Below, piece by piece: positions 53,503-62,688 of a stretch of 64,000 nucleotides of DNA. The DNA comes from Zoogloea oleivorans (lineage in GTDB: Bacteria; Pseudomonadota; Gammaproteobacteria; Burkholderiales; Rhodocyclaceae). The position numbers and the translations under genes are program-made. The notes under the pieces are model-generated. The model was not told the origin of the DNA, did no database searches, and worked only from the letters and a program-made list of their open reading frames with translations. Location of the stretch: assembly GCA_030157785.1 (NCBI GenBank), contig JAOAUC010000002.1, positions 1 through 64,000 of the forward strand. Reading direction: 5' to 3'. Each line of letters opens with the position of its first letter. Within the stretch, counting starts at the first letter, position 1.

Positions 53503-54444
53503 ATGAAAATCGCCTTCATCCTCGACCCGCTGGACAAGCTCAAGGCCTACAAGGATTCGAGCATCGCCATGATGCGCGCCGCGGCCGGACGGGGTCATCA
53601 GGTCTTCGCCATCCAGCGTGAAGCCCTCGTCTGGGAAGGCGGCACGGTGTCGGCCCGGGCCCACGCCCTGACACCCACCGACGACAATAACGCCTGGTAC
53701 GTGCCCGGCACCGAGGAAGTCCTGCCCCTCACCGCCTTCGACGCGGTACTGATGCGCCAGGACCCGCCTTTCGACTTCGAGTACGTCACCGCCACCTGGC
53801 TGCTCGAAAGCGCCGCCGACGCCGGCGCGCGCATCTTCAACAACCCGGCCGCGATCCGCGACCACTCCGAAAAACTGGCGATCCTCGAGTTCCCGCAGTT
53901 CATCCCACCAACCCGGGTGGCCCGCGCCGCGGTCGACATCAACGCCTTCATCGACGCCCACGGGGACACCATCCTCAAGCCTCTCGACGGCATGGGCGGC
54001 AGCCAGATCTTCCGGGTACGCGCCGACGACCCCAACCGCAACGTCATCATCGAAACCCTCACCCACGAGGAAAGCCGCACGATCATGGCCCAGGCCTACC
54101 TGCCGGCCATTTCCAGCGGCGACAAGCGGGTGCTGATCATCGGTGGCAAGGTCATCCCCTACTCCCTCGCCCGCATTCCCAAGGACGGCGAAACCCGCGG
54201 CAACCTGGCCGCCGGCGGACGCGGCGTGGCCATGCCGCTGACCGACGGCGAACGCGCCACCGCCGAATACCTGGCTCCGATCCTGTGGGCCCGCGGCCTC
54301 CTGATCGTCGGTCTCGACCTGATCGGCGACCGGCTCACCGAGATCAACGTCACCAGCCCCACCTGCATGGTCGAGATCGCCGCCCAGACCGGCTTCGACG
54401 TAGCCGGTGCGGTGATCGACGCCCTGGAAGCCGCATGCGCCTGA
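53503..54444 (+). CDS. gshB: glutathione synthase
   Basis: From ATG 53503 the protein has 313 residues. It is an ATP-grasp enzyme with MKIAFILDPLDKLKAYKDS, MRQDPPFDFEYVTATWLLE, LKPLDGMGGSQIFRV and the metal-binding EINVTSPTC near the C terminus. It adds glycine to gamma-glutamylcysteine. GGAGCC upstream could serve as SD. Confidence 0.98.
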   Translation: MKIAFILDPLDKLKAYKDSSIAMMRAAAGRGHQVFAIQREALVWEGGTVSARAHALTPTDDNNAWYVPGTEEVLPLTAFDAVLMRQDPPFDFEYVTATWLLESAADAGARIFNNPAAIRDHSEKLAILEFPQFIPPTRVARAAVDINAFIDAHGDTILKPLDGMGGSQIFRVRADDPNRNVIIETLTHEESRTIMAQAYLPAISSGDKRVLIIGGKVIPYSLARIPKDGETRGNLAAGGRGVAMPLTDGERATAEYLAPILWARGLLIVGLDLIGDRLTEINVTSPTCMVEIAAQTGFDVAGAVIDALEAACA

Positions 54445-55487
54445 TGCACCGGGCGGCAGCCTGGCTGGCCATGGCCGCCAGCGCCGCCTCCCTGCTGGCC
54501 GGCTGCAGCCGGGACAGCCTCCACCAGCAGGAATCCTACGTCTTCGGCACCCGCGTGGAAGTTCTCACCTGGGACGCCTCCGAAGAGAAATCCCGGGCCG
54601 CGGTTGGCGAAGTGCTGCGCGAATTCGACCGCCTGCACCGGGCCTACCATGCCTGGGAACCCTCCGAGCTCACCGCCCTCAACAGCGCCATCGCCGCCGG
54701 CCAGCAGGGCATCCCCGTGTCGCCCGAGCTCGCAGCCATGCTCACCGACGCCAAGGCCATCGCCGCTACCGGCGACGAACTCTTCAACCCGGCCCTCGGC
54801 ACCTTGATCGCCCTGTGGGGCTTTCATACCGACACCTTCGTTCCCGCCCGCCCCGACCCCGTCAAGCTGACCAGCGCCATCAAGGCCCACCCGCAGATGG
54901 CCGACCTGAGCATCGCCAACAACCAGGTGACGAGCCGCAACCCGGCCGTCCAGCTCGACCTCGGCGGCTATGGCAAGGGCTATGCCCTCGACCGCGCCGC
55001 CGCAATCCTGAAGGCACGCGGAGTCAGCAACGCCCTGATCAACATCGGCGGCAACGTGCTGGCCCTCGGCAGCAAGGGCGACCAGCCCTGGCGGGTCGGC
55101 ATCCAGCACCCGCGGGAGCCCCGCCCGCTGGCCTCCCTGCCCCTGCGCGACGGGGAAGCCATCGGCACCTCCGGCGACTACCAGCGCTTCTTCGAGCTCG
55201 ACGGCCAGCGCTACTGCCACCTCCTCGACCCGCGCACCGGCTGGCCGGCCAAGGGCACCCAGGCGGTCACCCTGCTGATCACCCCGCGGGCCAACGCCGG
55301 CACCCTCTCCGATGCAGCCAGCAAGCCGGTCTATCTCGGCGGCGAGCGCTGGCGCGACTACGCGAGGCGCTTCGGCATCGACCACGCCCTGCGCGTCGAT
55401 GCCGATGGCCGCATCCAGGTCACCCGCGCCCTGCGTGACCGCCTGCAGTTCGGCGAAGGCATCAAGCCGGCCACCGTCATCGACTGA
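54435..55487 (+). CDS. apbE: FAD:protein FMN transferase (lipoprotein)
   Basis: The 350-residue protein has a lipobox (LLAGC). The ApbE domain has FGTRVEV, ELFNPALGTLIALWGF, LDLGGYGKGYALD and INIGGNVLALG, and a late DAASKPVYLGG with the metal site. It attaches FMN covalently to Thr/Ser of membrane or periplasmic flavoproteins. It overlaps gshB by 10 bp from ATG 54435; ATG 54444 is an alternative. No obvious flavinylation target gene is next to it, though a Gx-transporter/NusG-II pair lies 6 kb away. Confidence 0.96.
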   Translation: MRLMHRAAAWLAMAASAASLLAGCSRDSLHQQESYVFGTRVEVLTWDASEEKSRAAVGEVLREFDRLHRAYHAWEPSELTALNSAIAAGQQGIPVSPELAAMLTDAKAIAATGDELFNPALGTLIALWGFHTDTFVPARPDPVKLTSAIKAHPQMADLSIANNQVTSRNPAVQLDLGGYGKGYALDRAAAILKARGVSNALINIGGNVLALGSKGDQPWRVGIQHPREPRPLASLPLRDGEAIGTSGDYQRFFELDGQRYCHLLDPRTGWPAKGTQAVTLLITPRANAGTLSDAASKPVYLGGERWRDYARRFGIDHALRVDADGRIQVTRALRDRLQFGEGIKPATVID

Positions 55488-55564
55488 CAAATCCTTTTGA
55501 TTTGCCTCAGCACTCCGGCTTATTCCGGCTTGCTGGCCCTGCCCCATCGGATAGAATGGGGCGA

Positions 55565-55948
55565 ATGATAGGGATCCTCCTCATAACCCATGGCAGCCTG
55601 GGCGAATCGCTCATCCAGTGCGCCTGCCATGTCATGAACCGCCGCCCGCCACAGCTCCTGCAGCTGGGCGTGTCGGGGCAGGACGATCCTCTTGACGCCC
55701 TGCCCCTCGCCCGCCGCCTGCTCAACATGGTGGATACGGGCGATGGCGTGCTGATCCTCAGCGACATCCTCGGCGCCACCCCCGCCAACATCGCCGCCAA
55801 GCTCCTCGAGCCCGGCCGCATCGAAGGCGTCGCCGGGGCCAACCTGCCCATGCTGCTGCGAACCATCACCTATCGGGAACGCAACATGGAAACGCTGGTC
55901 AAGAAAGCCGTTGCAGGCGCCTGCGAAGGCGTCGTGCATATGAAATAA
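55565..55948 (+). CDS. PTS EIIA, mannose/fructose family
   Basis: The 127-residue protein has the phosphorylated His9 in GILLITHGSLGESL and LSDILGATPANIAAKL. It accepts phosphate from HPr. No EIIB, EIIC or EIID gene is near, so the role is likely regulatory. ATG 55565 fits the family start. Confidence 0.95.
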   Translation: MIGILLITHGSLGESLIQCACHVMNRRPPQLLQLGVSGQDDPLDALPLARRLLNMVDTGDGVLILSDILGATPANIAAKLLEPGRIEGVAGANLPMLLRTITYRERNMETLVKKAVAGACEGVVHMK

Positions 55949-56010
55949 AGCTGTAAAACGAAAACAACAATAAACCGATTGCCGCATCGAGGAAGACAGG
56001 AAGAACACCC

Positions 56011-56280
56011 ATGCCCCGTCAGGACGCAGAAATCATCAACAAGCTGGGCCTCCACGCCCGCGCCTCCGCCAAGCTCACCCAGACTGCCAGTGCCTACCAA
56101 AGTGAAGTCTGGCTCGAACGCAATGGCAAGCGCGTGAACGCCAAGAGCATCATGGGCGTCATGATGCTGGCCGCAGCCAAGGGCAGCACCATCACCATCG
56201 ACACCGTCGGCGAAGATGCCGACCAGGCCATGTCCGCCCTCCTCGCCCTCATCGCCGACAAGTTCGGGGAGGGTGAGTGA
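56011..56280 (+). CDS. ptsH: HPr phosphocarrier protein
   Basis: The 89-residue protein has the active His in NKLGLHARASAKL and the regulatory Ser in AKSIMGVMML. It transfers phosphate from EI to EIIA. The Ser site is the one used by HPr kinase where that enzyme exists. It lies 34 bp before ptsI. Confidence 0.97.
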   Translation: MPRQDAEIINKLGLHARASAKLTQTASAYQSEVWLERNGKRVNAKSIMGVMMLAAAKGSTITIDTVGEDADQAMSALLALIADKFGEGE

Positions 56281-56314
56281 CCCGGCCGGCCCACACGATA
56301 AAGGGAGGGCGCCG

Positions 56315-58036
56315 ATGAGCTTCACTGTCCACGGTCTGGCCGTCTCCCAGGGCATTGCCATCGGGCATGCCCACCTGGTTTCCCACGCCCTGCTCGAAGT
56401 CGCCCACTTCACCGTCGCCCCGCGCCACGTGGAGGCCGAAGTAACGCGCCTGCGCAGCGCCGTCGCGGTGGTCAAGGCCGAACTCGCCGGGCTCAAGGCG
56501 GCCTCCGGCTCCGGCGCGGCGCCCTCCGAGGTGGATGCCTTCGTCGGCATGCACATCATGTTCCTCGAGGATCCGCTGCTCGCCGATGCCGCCGAGAACC
56601 TGATCCGTACCCGCCGGGCCAATGCCGAATGGGCGCTGGTCCAGCAAATGGAACATCTCGTCGAACAGTTCGAGGCCATCGAGGACGCCTACCTGCGCGA
56701 GCGCAAGTCCGACGTGGTGCAGGTCGTTGAACGGGTCGTCAAGGTTCTCCTCGGCCGCCCGGGGCATCTGCCGCCCAAGCGCAAGGACGGGCTGGGCACC
56801 ATCGTCGTCGCCCACGACCTGTCGCCCACCGATACCATCGGCTTCAAGGATCACGCCGTCGCCGGCTTCGTCACCGATGCGGGCGGCCCCACCGGCCACA
56901 CCGCCATCGTCGCCCGCAGCCTGTCGATCCCGGCCGTCGTCGCCCTGCGCCACATCCGCCATGTGGTCAAGGACGACGAGCTGATCATCATCGACGGCAC
57001 TCGTGGCGTGGTGATCATCGACCCCGACGAGCGGGTACTCGAGGAATACCGCCTGCGCAAGGCGACCATGGAGCTGGAACGCTCCAAGCTCAAGCGCCTC
57101 AAGTCCACCCGCGCGGCCACCCTCGACGGCGAAGAAGTGCAGATTCTCGCCAACATCGAGCTGCCCCCCGATGCGCTCCAGGCCAAGAACGTCGAAGCCG
57201 ACGGCGTCGGCCTGTTCCGCACCGAATTCCTGTTCATGAGCCGCGACACCTGGCCGGACGAGGACGAGCAGTTCGAGGCCTACAAGTCGGTGGTCAAGAC
57301 CATGGCCGGCAAGCCGGTCACCGTGCGCACCCTCGACGTCGGCGCTGACAAGGAACTCGAAGGCGCCACCCGCACCGAAGACAACCCGGCCCTCGGCCTG
57401 CGTGCCATCCGCTTCTGCCTGGCCGAGCCGAAGATGTTCCTGACCCAGCTGCGCGCGCTGCTCCGGGCCAGCCACTTCGGCAAGATGAAGATCCTCATCC
57501 CGATGCTGGCCAGCAGCCACGAGATCGACCAGACCCTGGTCCTCCTCGACAAGGCCAAGGCCCAGCTGCGCGAGCGCAAGATCAAGTTCGACGAAGCGGT
57601 ACCCGTCGGCGGCATGATCGAAGTGCCCGCGGCGGCCCTGTGCATCGGCGCCTTCACGCGCCGGCTGCAGTTCCTGTCCATCGGCACCAACGACCTGATC
57701 CAGTACACGCTGGCCATCGACCGGGGCAACGAGGCCGTCGCCCACCTCTACAACCCGCTCCACCCGGCTGTGCTGCGCCTCATCCACCAGACCATCCAGG
57801 CCGGCGCCAAGGCCGGCGTGCCGGTGTCGGTATGCGGAGAAATGGCCGGCGACCCCGAATGCGCCCGGCTGCTGATCGGCATGGGCCTGCGCCAGTTCTC
57901 GATGCATCCGGCACAGATCCTTGAGGTCAAGCAGGCCATCCTGCGCGCCGACGCCAGCGACCTGACGCCCAAGGTGCTGCGCCTGCTCAAGCTGGACGAC
58001 CCGGACCGGGTCCGCGAGGCGGTGGAGAAACTTTAG
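56315..58036 (+). CDS. ptsI: PTS enzyme I (phosphoenolpyruvate-protein phosphotransferase)
   Basis: From ATG 56315 the protein has 573 residues. The active His is in AGGPTGHTAIVARSLSIPAVV. The PEP-binding C-terminal barrel has DGVGLFRTEFLFM, LDVGADKEL, GTNDLIQYTLAIDR and CGEMAGDPE. It takes phosphate from PEP to HPr. GGGAGG lies ahead of the ATG. Confidence 0.97.
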   Translation: MSFTVHGLAVSQGIAIGHAHLVSHALLEVAHFTVAPRHVEAEVTRLRSAVAVVKAELAGLKAASGSGAAPSEVDAFVGMHIMFLEDPLLADAAENLIRTRRANAEWALVQQMEHLVEQFEAIEDAYLRERKSDVVQVVERVVKVLLGRPGHLPPKRKDGLGTIVVAHDLSPTDTIGFKDHAVAGFVTDAGGPTGHTAIVARSLSIPAVVALRHIRHVVKDDELIIIDGTRGVVIIDPDERVLEEYRLRKATMELERSKLKRLKSTRAATLDGEEVQILANIELPPDALQAKNVEADGVGLFRTEFLFMSRDTWPDEDEQFEAYKSVVKTMAGKPVTVRTLDVGADKELEGATRTEDNPALGLRAIRFCLAEPKMFLTQLRALLRASHFGKMKILIPMLASSHEIDQTLVLLDKAKAQLRERKIKFDEAVPVGGMIEVPAAALCIGAFTRRLQFLSIGTNDLIQYTLAIDRGNEAVAHLYNPLHPAVLRLIHQTIQAGAKAGVPVSVCGEMAGDPECARLLIGMGLRQFSMHPAQILEVKQAILRADASDLTPKVLRLLKLDDPDRVREAVEKL

Positions 58037-58040
58037 GGGC

Positions 58041-58128
58041 TGTAGGGGCGACTTCAGTCGCCCGCCTTTTCGTCGACCACCGGCAGGCCCTTGCCCGGAG
58101 TCCGCGGGCGACTGAAGTCGCCCCCACA
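58041..58128. repeat. REP-like palindromic repeat, copy 2
   Basis: Arms 58041-58063 and 58106-58128 are the same 23-bp inverted repeat seen at 14682-14753, with one mismatch in the right arm. The element starts 4 bp after the ptsI stop. The spacer between the arms differs from copy 1. Confidence 0.8.
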
Positions 58129-58192
58129 GCCCCCCTGCAATTCGCTCCCCGGGTTTGACTTGCGACCGACGCTCGCGCTAATCTTTGCCCCT

Positions 58193-58247
58193 CAGCGCCG
58201 ATTTGAACCCTTCAGCTTGCGGGCGCTTTACAAGTACGGCTAAAGCG
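58193..58247 (+). promoter_or_regulatory. SAM-II riboswitch upstream of metX
   Basis: GCGCCGATTTGAACC (58195-58209), CTTGCGGGCGC (58216-58226) and GTACGGCTAAAGCG (58234-58247) follow the SAM-II pattern: a GCGC stem with GAUUU-AACC, UUGC, the closing GCGC, then a pseudoknot strand ending GCUAAA. SAM-II aptamers bind S-adenosylmethionine and commonly precede metX or metA. The gene downstream is metX. The match comes from recalled consensus. Confidence 0.85.
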
Positions 58248-58253
58248 ACGGCA

Positions 58254-58287
58254 GCCCAGTCCGCGACCGTTCGCCGGCTGGGTTTTT
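58254..58287 (+). terminator. terminator between the SAM-II aptamer and metX
   Basis: GCCCAG (58254-58259) pairs with CTGGG (58278-58282). The stem extends inward through CCG-CGG and CGA-TCG pairs, and TTTTT (58283-58287) follows. It would stop transcription before metX, so control may be by attenuation as well as translation. Confidence 0.7.
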
Positions 58288-58308
58288 CGTTTTTGGGACG
58301 AAACACGA

Positions 58309-59439
58309 ATGCAACAAGCACCACAATCCGTCGGAACCGTCGTGCCCCAGCGGGCACACTTCACCGAGCCTCTGCCGCTGAAAAGTGGTGGCGTGCTGCC
58401 GGAATACGATCTCGTATATGAAACCTACGGCCAGCTCAACGCCGCGCGCAGCAACGCGGTGCTGGTTTGTCACGCCCTGTCCGGCTCCCATCACGTGGCC
58501 GGCACCTACGCCGACAAACCGGGCTCCGAAGGCTGGTGGGACAACCTGGTCGGCCCAGGCAAGCCGCTGGATACCGGCAAGTTCTTCGTCATCGGGGTGA
58601 ACAACCTGGGCGGCTGCTACGGCAGCTCCGGGCCCAATGCCATCAACCCGGCCACCGGCAAGCCGTGGGGCGCCGACTTCCCCTTCGTCACCGTCGAAGA
58701 CTGGGTGGACGCCCAGGCCCGCCTGGCCGACCGGCTCGGCATCGAGCGTTTCGCCGCGGTGGTCGGCGGCAGCCTCGGCGGCATGCAGGCCCTGTCGTGG
58801 ACGCTGCAGTACCCCGACCGGGTCGGCCACGCGCTGGTGATTGCCTCCGCCCCGAAGCTCACCGCCCAGAACATCGCCTTCAACGAAGTGGCCCGCCAGG
58901 CCATCCTGAAAGATCCGGAATTCCACGGCGGCCACTACTACGAGCACGGCGTGGTGCCCACCCGCGGCCTCGCCCTGGCGCGCATGATCGGCCACATCAC
59001 GTACCTGTCGGACGACGCCATGGGCCAGAAATTCGGCCGCACCCTTCGTCACGACAAGCCGGTGTTCAGCTACGACGTCGAGTTCGAAATCGAGTCCTAC
59101 CTGCGCTATCAGGGCGACAAGTTCGCCGGCTACTTCGACGCCAACACCTACCTGCTCACCACCAAGGCCCTCGACTACTACGACCCGGCCTTCGATTACG
59201 CCGGCGACCTGGTGGCCGCCCTCGGCCGCGCCAAGGCCGATTACCTGGTGGTGTCCTTCAGTACCGACTGGCGCTTCGCCCCGTCGCGCAGCCGCGAGAT
59301 CGTCTATGCCCTGATGCACAGCGACCGCCGGGTGAGCTACGCGGAGATCGACTGCGCCGCCGGCCACGACTCCTTCCTCCTCGACGAGCCCCAGTACCAC
59401 GCCGTGCTGCAGGCCTACATCGACAACATCCGGGTGTGA
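58309..59439 (+). CDS. metX: homoserine O-acyltransferase
   Basis: The 376-residue alpha/beta hydrolase has its nucleophile in [12 protein letters not shown], the Asp in SFSTDWRF and the His in AAGHDSFLL, plus the family stretch [17 protein letters not shown]. It acylates homoserine (acetyl or succinyl; not decided here) in methionine synthesis. It is controlled by the upstream SAM-II riboswitch and followed by metW after 10 bp. Confidence 0.97.
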   Translation: MQQAPQSVGTVVPQRAHFTEPLPLKSGGVLPEYDLVYETYGQLNAARSNAVLVCHALSGSHHVAGTYADKPGSEGWWDNLVGPGKPLDTGKFFVIGVNNLGGCYGSSGPNAINPATGKPWGADFPFVTVEDWVDAQARLADRLGIERFAAVVGGSLGGMQALSWTLQYPDRVGHALVIASAPKLTAQNIAFNEVARQAILKDPEFHGGHYYEHGVVPTRGLALARMIGHITYLSDDAMGQKFGRTLRHDKPVFSYDVEFEIESYLRYQGDKFAGYFDANTYLLTTKALDYYDPAFDYAGDLVAALGRAKADYLVVSFSTDWRFAPSRSREIVYALMHSDRRVSYAEIDCAAGHDSFLLDEPQYHAVLQAYIDNIRV

Positions 59440-59449
59440 GGACCGCGCC

Positions 59450-60052
59450 ATGAGTTTCCATCGCTTCGACTACGACGTGATCGCCAACTGGATCGAGCCC
59501 GGCGAACGGGTCCTCGACCTGGGCTGCGGCGACGGCGGCCTGCTGCGCTACCTGGGCGACGTGCGCCAGGTGCGCGGCTACGGCGTCGAGAACGACCCGG
59601 CGCGCCTGCTGGCCTGCGCCAAAAACGGCGTCAATGTCATCCAGATCGACATGGAGCAAGGCCTCGCCGGCTTTGACGACGGCTTCTTCGATCACGTCAT
59701 CATGAGCCTGTCCCTGCAGGCCATGCGCAACACCCAGGGCATCCTGCGCGAAATGCTGCGGGTCGGCCACGAAGCGGTGGTCAGCTTCCCCAACTTCGCC
59801 TACTGGCGGCACCGCCAGGCCATCCTCAACGGCCACATGCCGGTTTCCAAGAACCTGCCCTACGAGTGGTACGACACGCCCAACATCCGCTTCTTCACCA
59901 TCGCCGACTTTGACGTGCTGTGCGAGCAGGAAGGCATCGTGATCCTTGAGCGGCTGGCCTTCGACGAGGACAAGGTGATCCTCGACGAGCCCAACTTCCT
60001 CGCCAGCGTGGCCCTCTACCGGCTGGCCCGGAAGGACGCGGCGGCAGGCTGA
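59450..60052 (+). CDS. metW: methionine biosynthesis protein MetW
   Basis: The 200-residue protein has a methyltransferase-like motif (VLDLGCGDGGLLRYL), YGVENDPARLLAC and SFPNFAYWRHR. MetW is coupled to metX throughout proteobacteria and is thought to stimulate MetX. Same operon as metX. Confidence 0.96.
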   Translation: MSFHRFDYDVIANWIEPGERVLDLGCGDGGLLRYLGDVRQVRGYGVENDPARLLACAKNGVNVIQIDMEQGLAGFDDGFFDHVIMSLSLQAMRNTQGILREMLRVGHEAVVSFPNFAYWRHRQAILNGHMPVSKNLPYEWYDTPNIRFFTIADFDVLCEQEGIVILERLAFDEDKVILDEPNFLASVALYRLARKDAAAG

Positions 60053-60115
60053 CTGCACGGCCGGGATTGCTCTATCATCGGTGCCGACCTTTCCGTCATT
60101 CCCGGAGACCGCACC

Positions 60116-60973
60116 ATGAACACCCCGCAAGCCGGCATCCTGCTGCCGCTGCCGCCCCTCGCCCGCTATCTCGCCTTTTCCCTGGCACCCGACACCCACG
60201 TGGCCGCCGGCCTCGCCGCGCTGCAGGGCGTGGTGGATGGCGAACACACCGTGGCCGGCATCGGCCTGCCCCCGCTGACCGCCCTCGGCAAGAAAGTCGC
60301 CGGACTCAAACCCTTCCCGCCCCTTTCCGGCCCCGGCGTCGAGCTCCCCTCCACGCCCTTCGCCGTGTGGCTGTGGCTGCGCGGCGACGACCGCGGCGAA
60401 CTCCTGCACCGCGCCCGCCGCATCGAACAGGCGCTGGCCCCGGTATTCCAGCTGGAAGAATCGTGGGATGCCTTCAAGCACGACGGCGGCCGTGACATCT
60501 CCGGCTACGAGGACGGCACCGAGAACCCCAAGGACGCCGCCGCCGTGGCCGCCGCCATCGCTGCCGACGGTTCCAGCTTCGTCGCCGTGCAGCGCTGGAT
60601 CCACGACTTCGCCCGCTTCGAAGCCATGCAGCCCGAGGAACGCGACGACTGCATCGGCCGCCGCCGCTCCGACAACGAAGAACTCGACGACGCCCCCGCG
60701 TCCGCCCACGTCAAGCGCACCGCCCAGGAAAGCTTCAGCCCGGAAGCCTTCGTGCTGCGCCGCTCGCTGCCCTGGTCGGAAGGCAAGAACGCCGGCCTCA
60801 TGTTCGTCGCCTTCGGCCACAACCTCGACGCCTTCCAGGCCCAGATGCGCCGCATGGTCGGCCTCGAAGACGGCATCGTCGACGCCCTGTTCCGCTTCAC
60901 CAGGCCCCTGTCGGGGGCGTATTTCTGGTGCCCGGGGATGAAGGACGGGAAGCTGGATCTGTCCCTCCCCTGA
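60116..60973 (+). CDS. Dyp-type heme peroxidase
   Basis: The 285-residue protein has the Dyp motif GYEDGTENP (GxxDG with catalytic Asp). The probable proximal heme His is in SAHVKRT, and LRRSLPW follows. No Tat signal is seen, so it is likely cytoplasmic. It oxidises organic substrates with H2O2; the natural substrate is unknown. Confidence 0.93.
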   Translation: MNTPQAGILLPLPPLARYLAFSLAPDTHVAAGLAALQGVVDGEHTVAGIGLPPLTALGKKVAGLKPFPPLSGPGVELPSTPFAVWLWLRGDDRGELLHRARRIEQALAPVFQLEESWDAFKHDGGRDISGYEDGTENPKDAAAVAAAIAADGSSFVAVQRWIHDFARFEAMQPEERDDCIGRRRSDNEELDDAPASAHVKRTAQESFSPEAFVLRRSLPWSEGKNAGLMFVAFGHNLDAFQAQMRRMVGLEDGIVDALFRFTRPLSGAYFWCPGMKDGKLDLSLP

Positions 60974-60980
60974 GCCTTCA

Positions 60981-61451
60981 ATGCCCCCCACACCCGCCGA
61001 TCACACCGAATGGCAAGCCTGGTTCGATGGCTCAGCCCTGCCCAACCCGGGGCGGATCGGGCTTGGCGCCCTGCTGCGCGGCCCCGGGGGGCAGCAGTTT
61101 GAATATTCGGGGATGGCGGCAGACGGCGGCTGCAACAACGAAGCCGAGCTGCTGGCCCTGGGCAAGGCCCTCGAAATGGCGCGCGACGCCGGCGCCTGCC
61201 ATCTGGTCGTGCGCGGCGACAGCGATTTCGCCGTCCGCCACCTGCGCGGGGAAGCGCACACCAGCGTCGCCCACCTGCAGGCGCTCATCCTGCAGGTGCA
61301 GCCCCTGCTGGCTGCTTTTACCTCAGTGCGGCTTGAATGGATTCCCCGCCACCGCAACCCGGACGCCGACCGCCTGTCGCGGGCGGCCCTCGGCCTGCCC
61401 GACAAACCCGCAGGGAGCCCCGGAGTTTTAAAGAAGAAGCGGCGCAGATGA
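60981..61451 (+). CDS. RNase HI-like protein
   Basis: The 156-residue protein has the catalytic carboxylates in WFDGSALPNPG, NNEAELLAL, VVRGDSDFAV and NPDADRLSR, matching the D-E-D-D of RNase H. It lacks the full basic protrusion of E. coli RnhA, so it belongs to the shorter RNase HI family. It starts eight bases after the peroxidase gene. Confidence 0.9.
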   Translation: MPPTPADHTEWQAWFDGSALPNPGRIGLGALLRGPGGQQFEYSGMAADGGCNNEAELLALGKALEMARDAGACHLVVRGDSDFAVRHLRGEAHTSVAHLQALILQVQPLLAAFTSVRLEWIPRHRNPDADRLSRAALGLPDKPAGSPGVLKKKRRR

Positions 61452-61471
61452 CTGCAGCCGCCGCTTTTTTT
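61438..61471 (+). terminator. terminator after the RNase HI-like gene
   Basis: AGCGGCG (61438-61444) and CGCCGCT (61459-61465) form a stem followed by a T-run to 61471. It overlaps the stop codon region and lies ahead of the tRNA genes. Confidence 0.85.
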
Positions 61472-61528
61472 CACTCCCCTCTGGAATCCGGCTTTGATTT
61501 CTTATACACTCCGCCGCCTTCAACACCT

Positions 61529-61613
<85 letters not shown>

Positions 61614-61633
61614 CACAGCAGCACTTCATCAAA

Positions 61634-61710
61634 GCGTCCTTAGCTCAGTTGGTTAGAGCGCCACGTTGACATCGTGGAGGTCGGCGGTTCGACTCCGTCA
61701 GGACGCACCA
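61634..61710 (+). tRNA. tRNA-Val (GAC)
   Basis: This 77-nt cloverleaf ends in CCA. The acceptor GCGTCCT pairs with AGGACGC. The anticodon stem CCACG/CGTGG encloses TTGACAT with anticodon GAC. Confidence 0.97.
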
Positions 61711-61748
61711 GACTTGCTCCCGGCAAATAGCGGCATGGCGGCAGCAGA

Positions 61749-62309
61749 TCAAAGACAACGCGTATCAGGTCTTTCCGACGCCAGTTCCTCGTCCAGCAGA
61801 CGCGCCGCAATAAGGCCGTTAGCCAGCCCGAATATCGTGGCCGCGAGCGCAAACACCGGTACCAGGTAAAAAACCCCGTTATGGGGCACCAGCCAGATGC
61901 GGGCCACCAGCACCTGCCCGCCGATGTGGGCAAAGGCGGCCAGCACGCTGTGGCTCACCGGCCCGAACCAGCGCTTCGGCAGGTGCATGGCCAGGCCCAG
62001 CACCGCCAGGCTGGCCAGGCTGCCCACCAGGCTCAGGAAGAAACCCGGGGCCAGGAACTGGCCGAGCAGCAGGCTGCCCACCAACACCCGCAGCAGGGCC
62101 ACCCACACTGCATCGCGCCAGCCCCAGCGGGCCAGCACCACCAGCGTGATGATGTTGGCCAGCCCCGGCTTGACCCCCGGCAGCGGCAGCGGGATCGCCG
62201 CCTCGGCCACGGTGAGCACAATGGCCGCCGCGGCGTGACGGGCCACCCGGTGGTCGTCCGCTGTGGGCGTCAGGACGATTTCAGTAATTGAGCGAGTCAT
62301 AGTCGGCAT
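61749..62309 (-). CDS. Gx transporter family membrane protein
   Basis: The 186-residue protein has five or six hydrophobic helices, with LPLPGVKPGLANIITLVVL and GFFLSLVGSLASLAVLGLAM. This is the Gx-transporter/heptaprenyl-diphosphate-synthase-component-I family, which is now thought to be a substrate-binding membrane unit. It overlaps the NusG-domain-II gene by 29 bp, a pairing seen widely with ApbE-dependent flavin systems. Substrate unknown. ATG 62300 is a shorter alternative start. Confidence 0.85.
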   Translation of the reverse strand: MPTMTRSITEIVLTPTADDHRVARHAAAAIVLTVAEAAIPLPLPGVKPGLANIITLVVLARWGWRDAVWVALLRVLVGSLLLGQFLAPGFFLSLVGSLASLAVLGLAMHLPKRWFGPVSHSVLAAFAHIGGQVLVARIWLVPHNGVFYLVPVFALAATIFGLANGLIAARLLDEELASERPDTRCL

Positions 62310-62688
62310 TGCGCCCGGAAAGGGCCAGGCTCACCTGGTTGGGCGCACAGATGGCCACCGCACCGGCCGTGTGCAGCCAGCCCTGGCGCACGCAATACTG
62401 GCGCGGGCCGGGGTCGGAAGCCACCCGCGCCCGGCCGGGCTGGATCTCGACGCGGGTGGTACCAAGAGGCCCCGGCACTTCGACGATGCGCGGCATCGAC
62501 AGATCAACCTCGGCAAACACCGTACCGCCCGACCTGATGATCGCCTTGTCGGGCCGGCCGCCCTTCCACAGGCTCAGGGCCGACAGCACGCACAGGGCCA
62601 GCGCACAGCCCAGCACCAGCACATCGCCCGCTTTCAAATGCGCCGCCCAGGCGCCCAGCCAGCAACGCAGGGCGGGCAGGTCGATCAC
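62281..62688 (-). CDS. NusG domain II-containing membrane protein
   Basis: The 135-residue protein has one N-terminal membrane helix (GDVLVLGCALALCVLSAL) and a C-terminal domain with YCVRQGWLHTAGAVAICAPNQV, typical of extracytoplasmic NusG-II proteins. It is not the transcription factor NusG. The start is GTG, overlapping the rapZ stop (GTGA). It sits with the Gx transporter gene. Confidence 0.9.
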   Translation of the reverse strand: MIDLPALRCWLGAWAAHLKAGDVLVLGCALALCVLSALSLWKGGRPDKAIIRSGGTVFAEVDLSMPRIVEVPGPLGTTRVEIQPGRARVASDPGPRQYCVRQGWLHTAGAVAICAPNQVSLALSGRNADYDSLNY

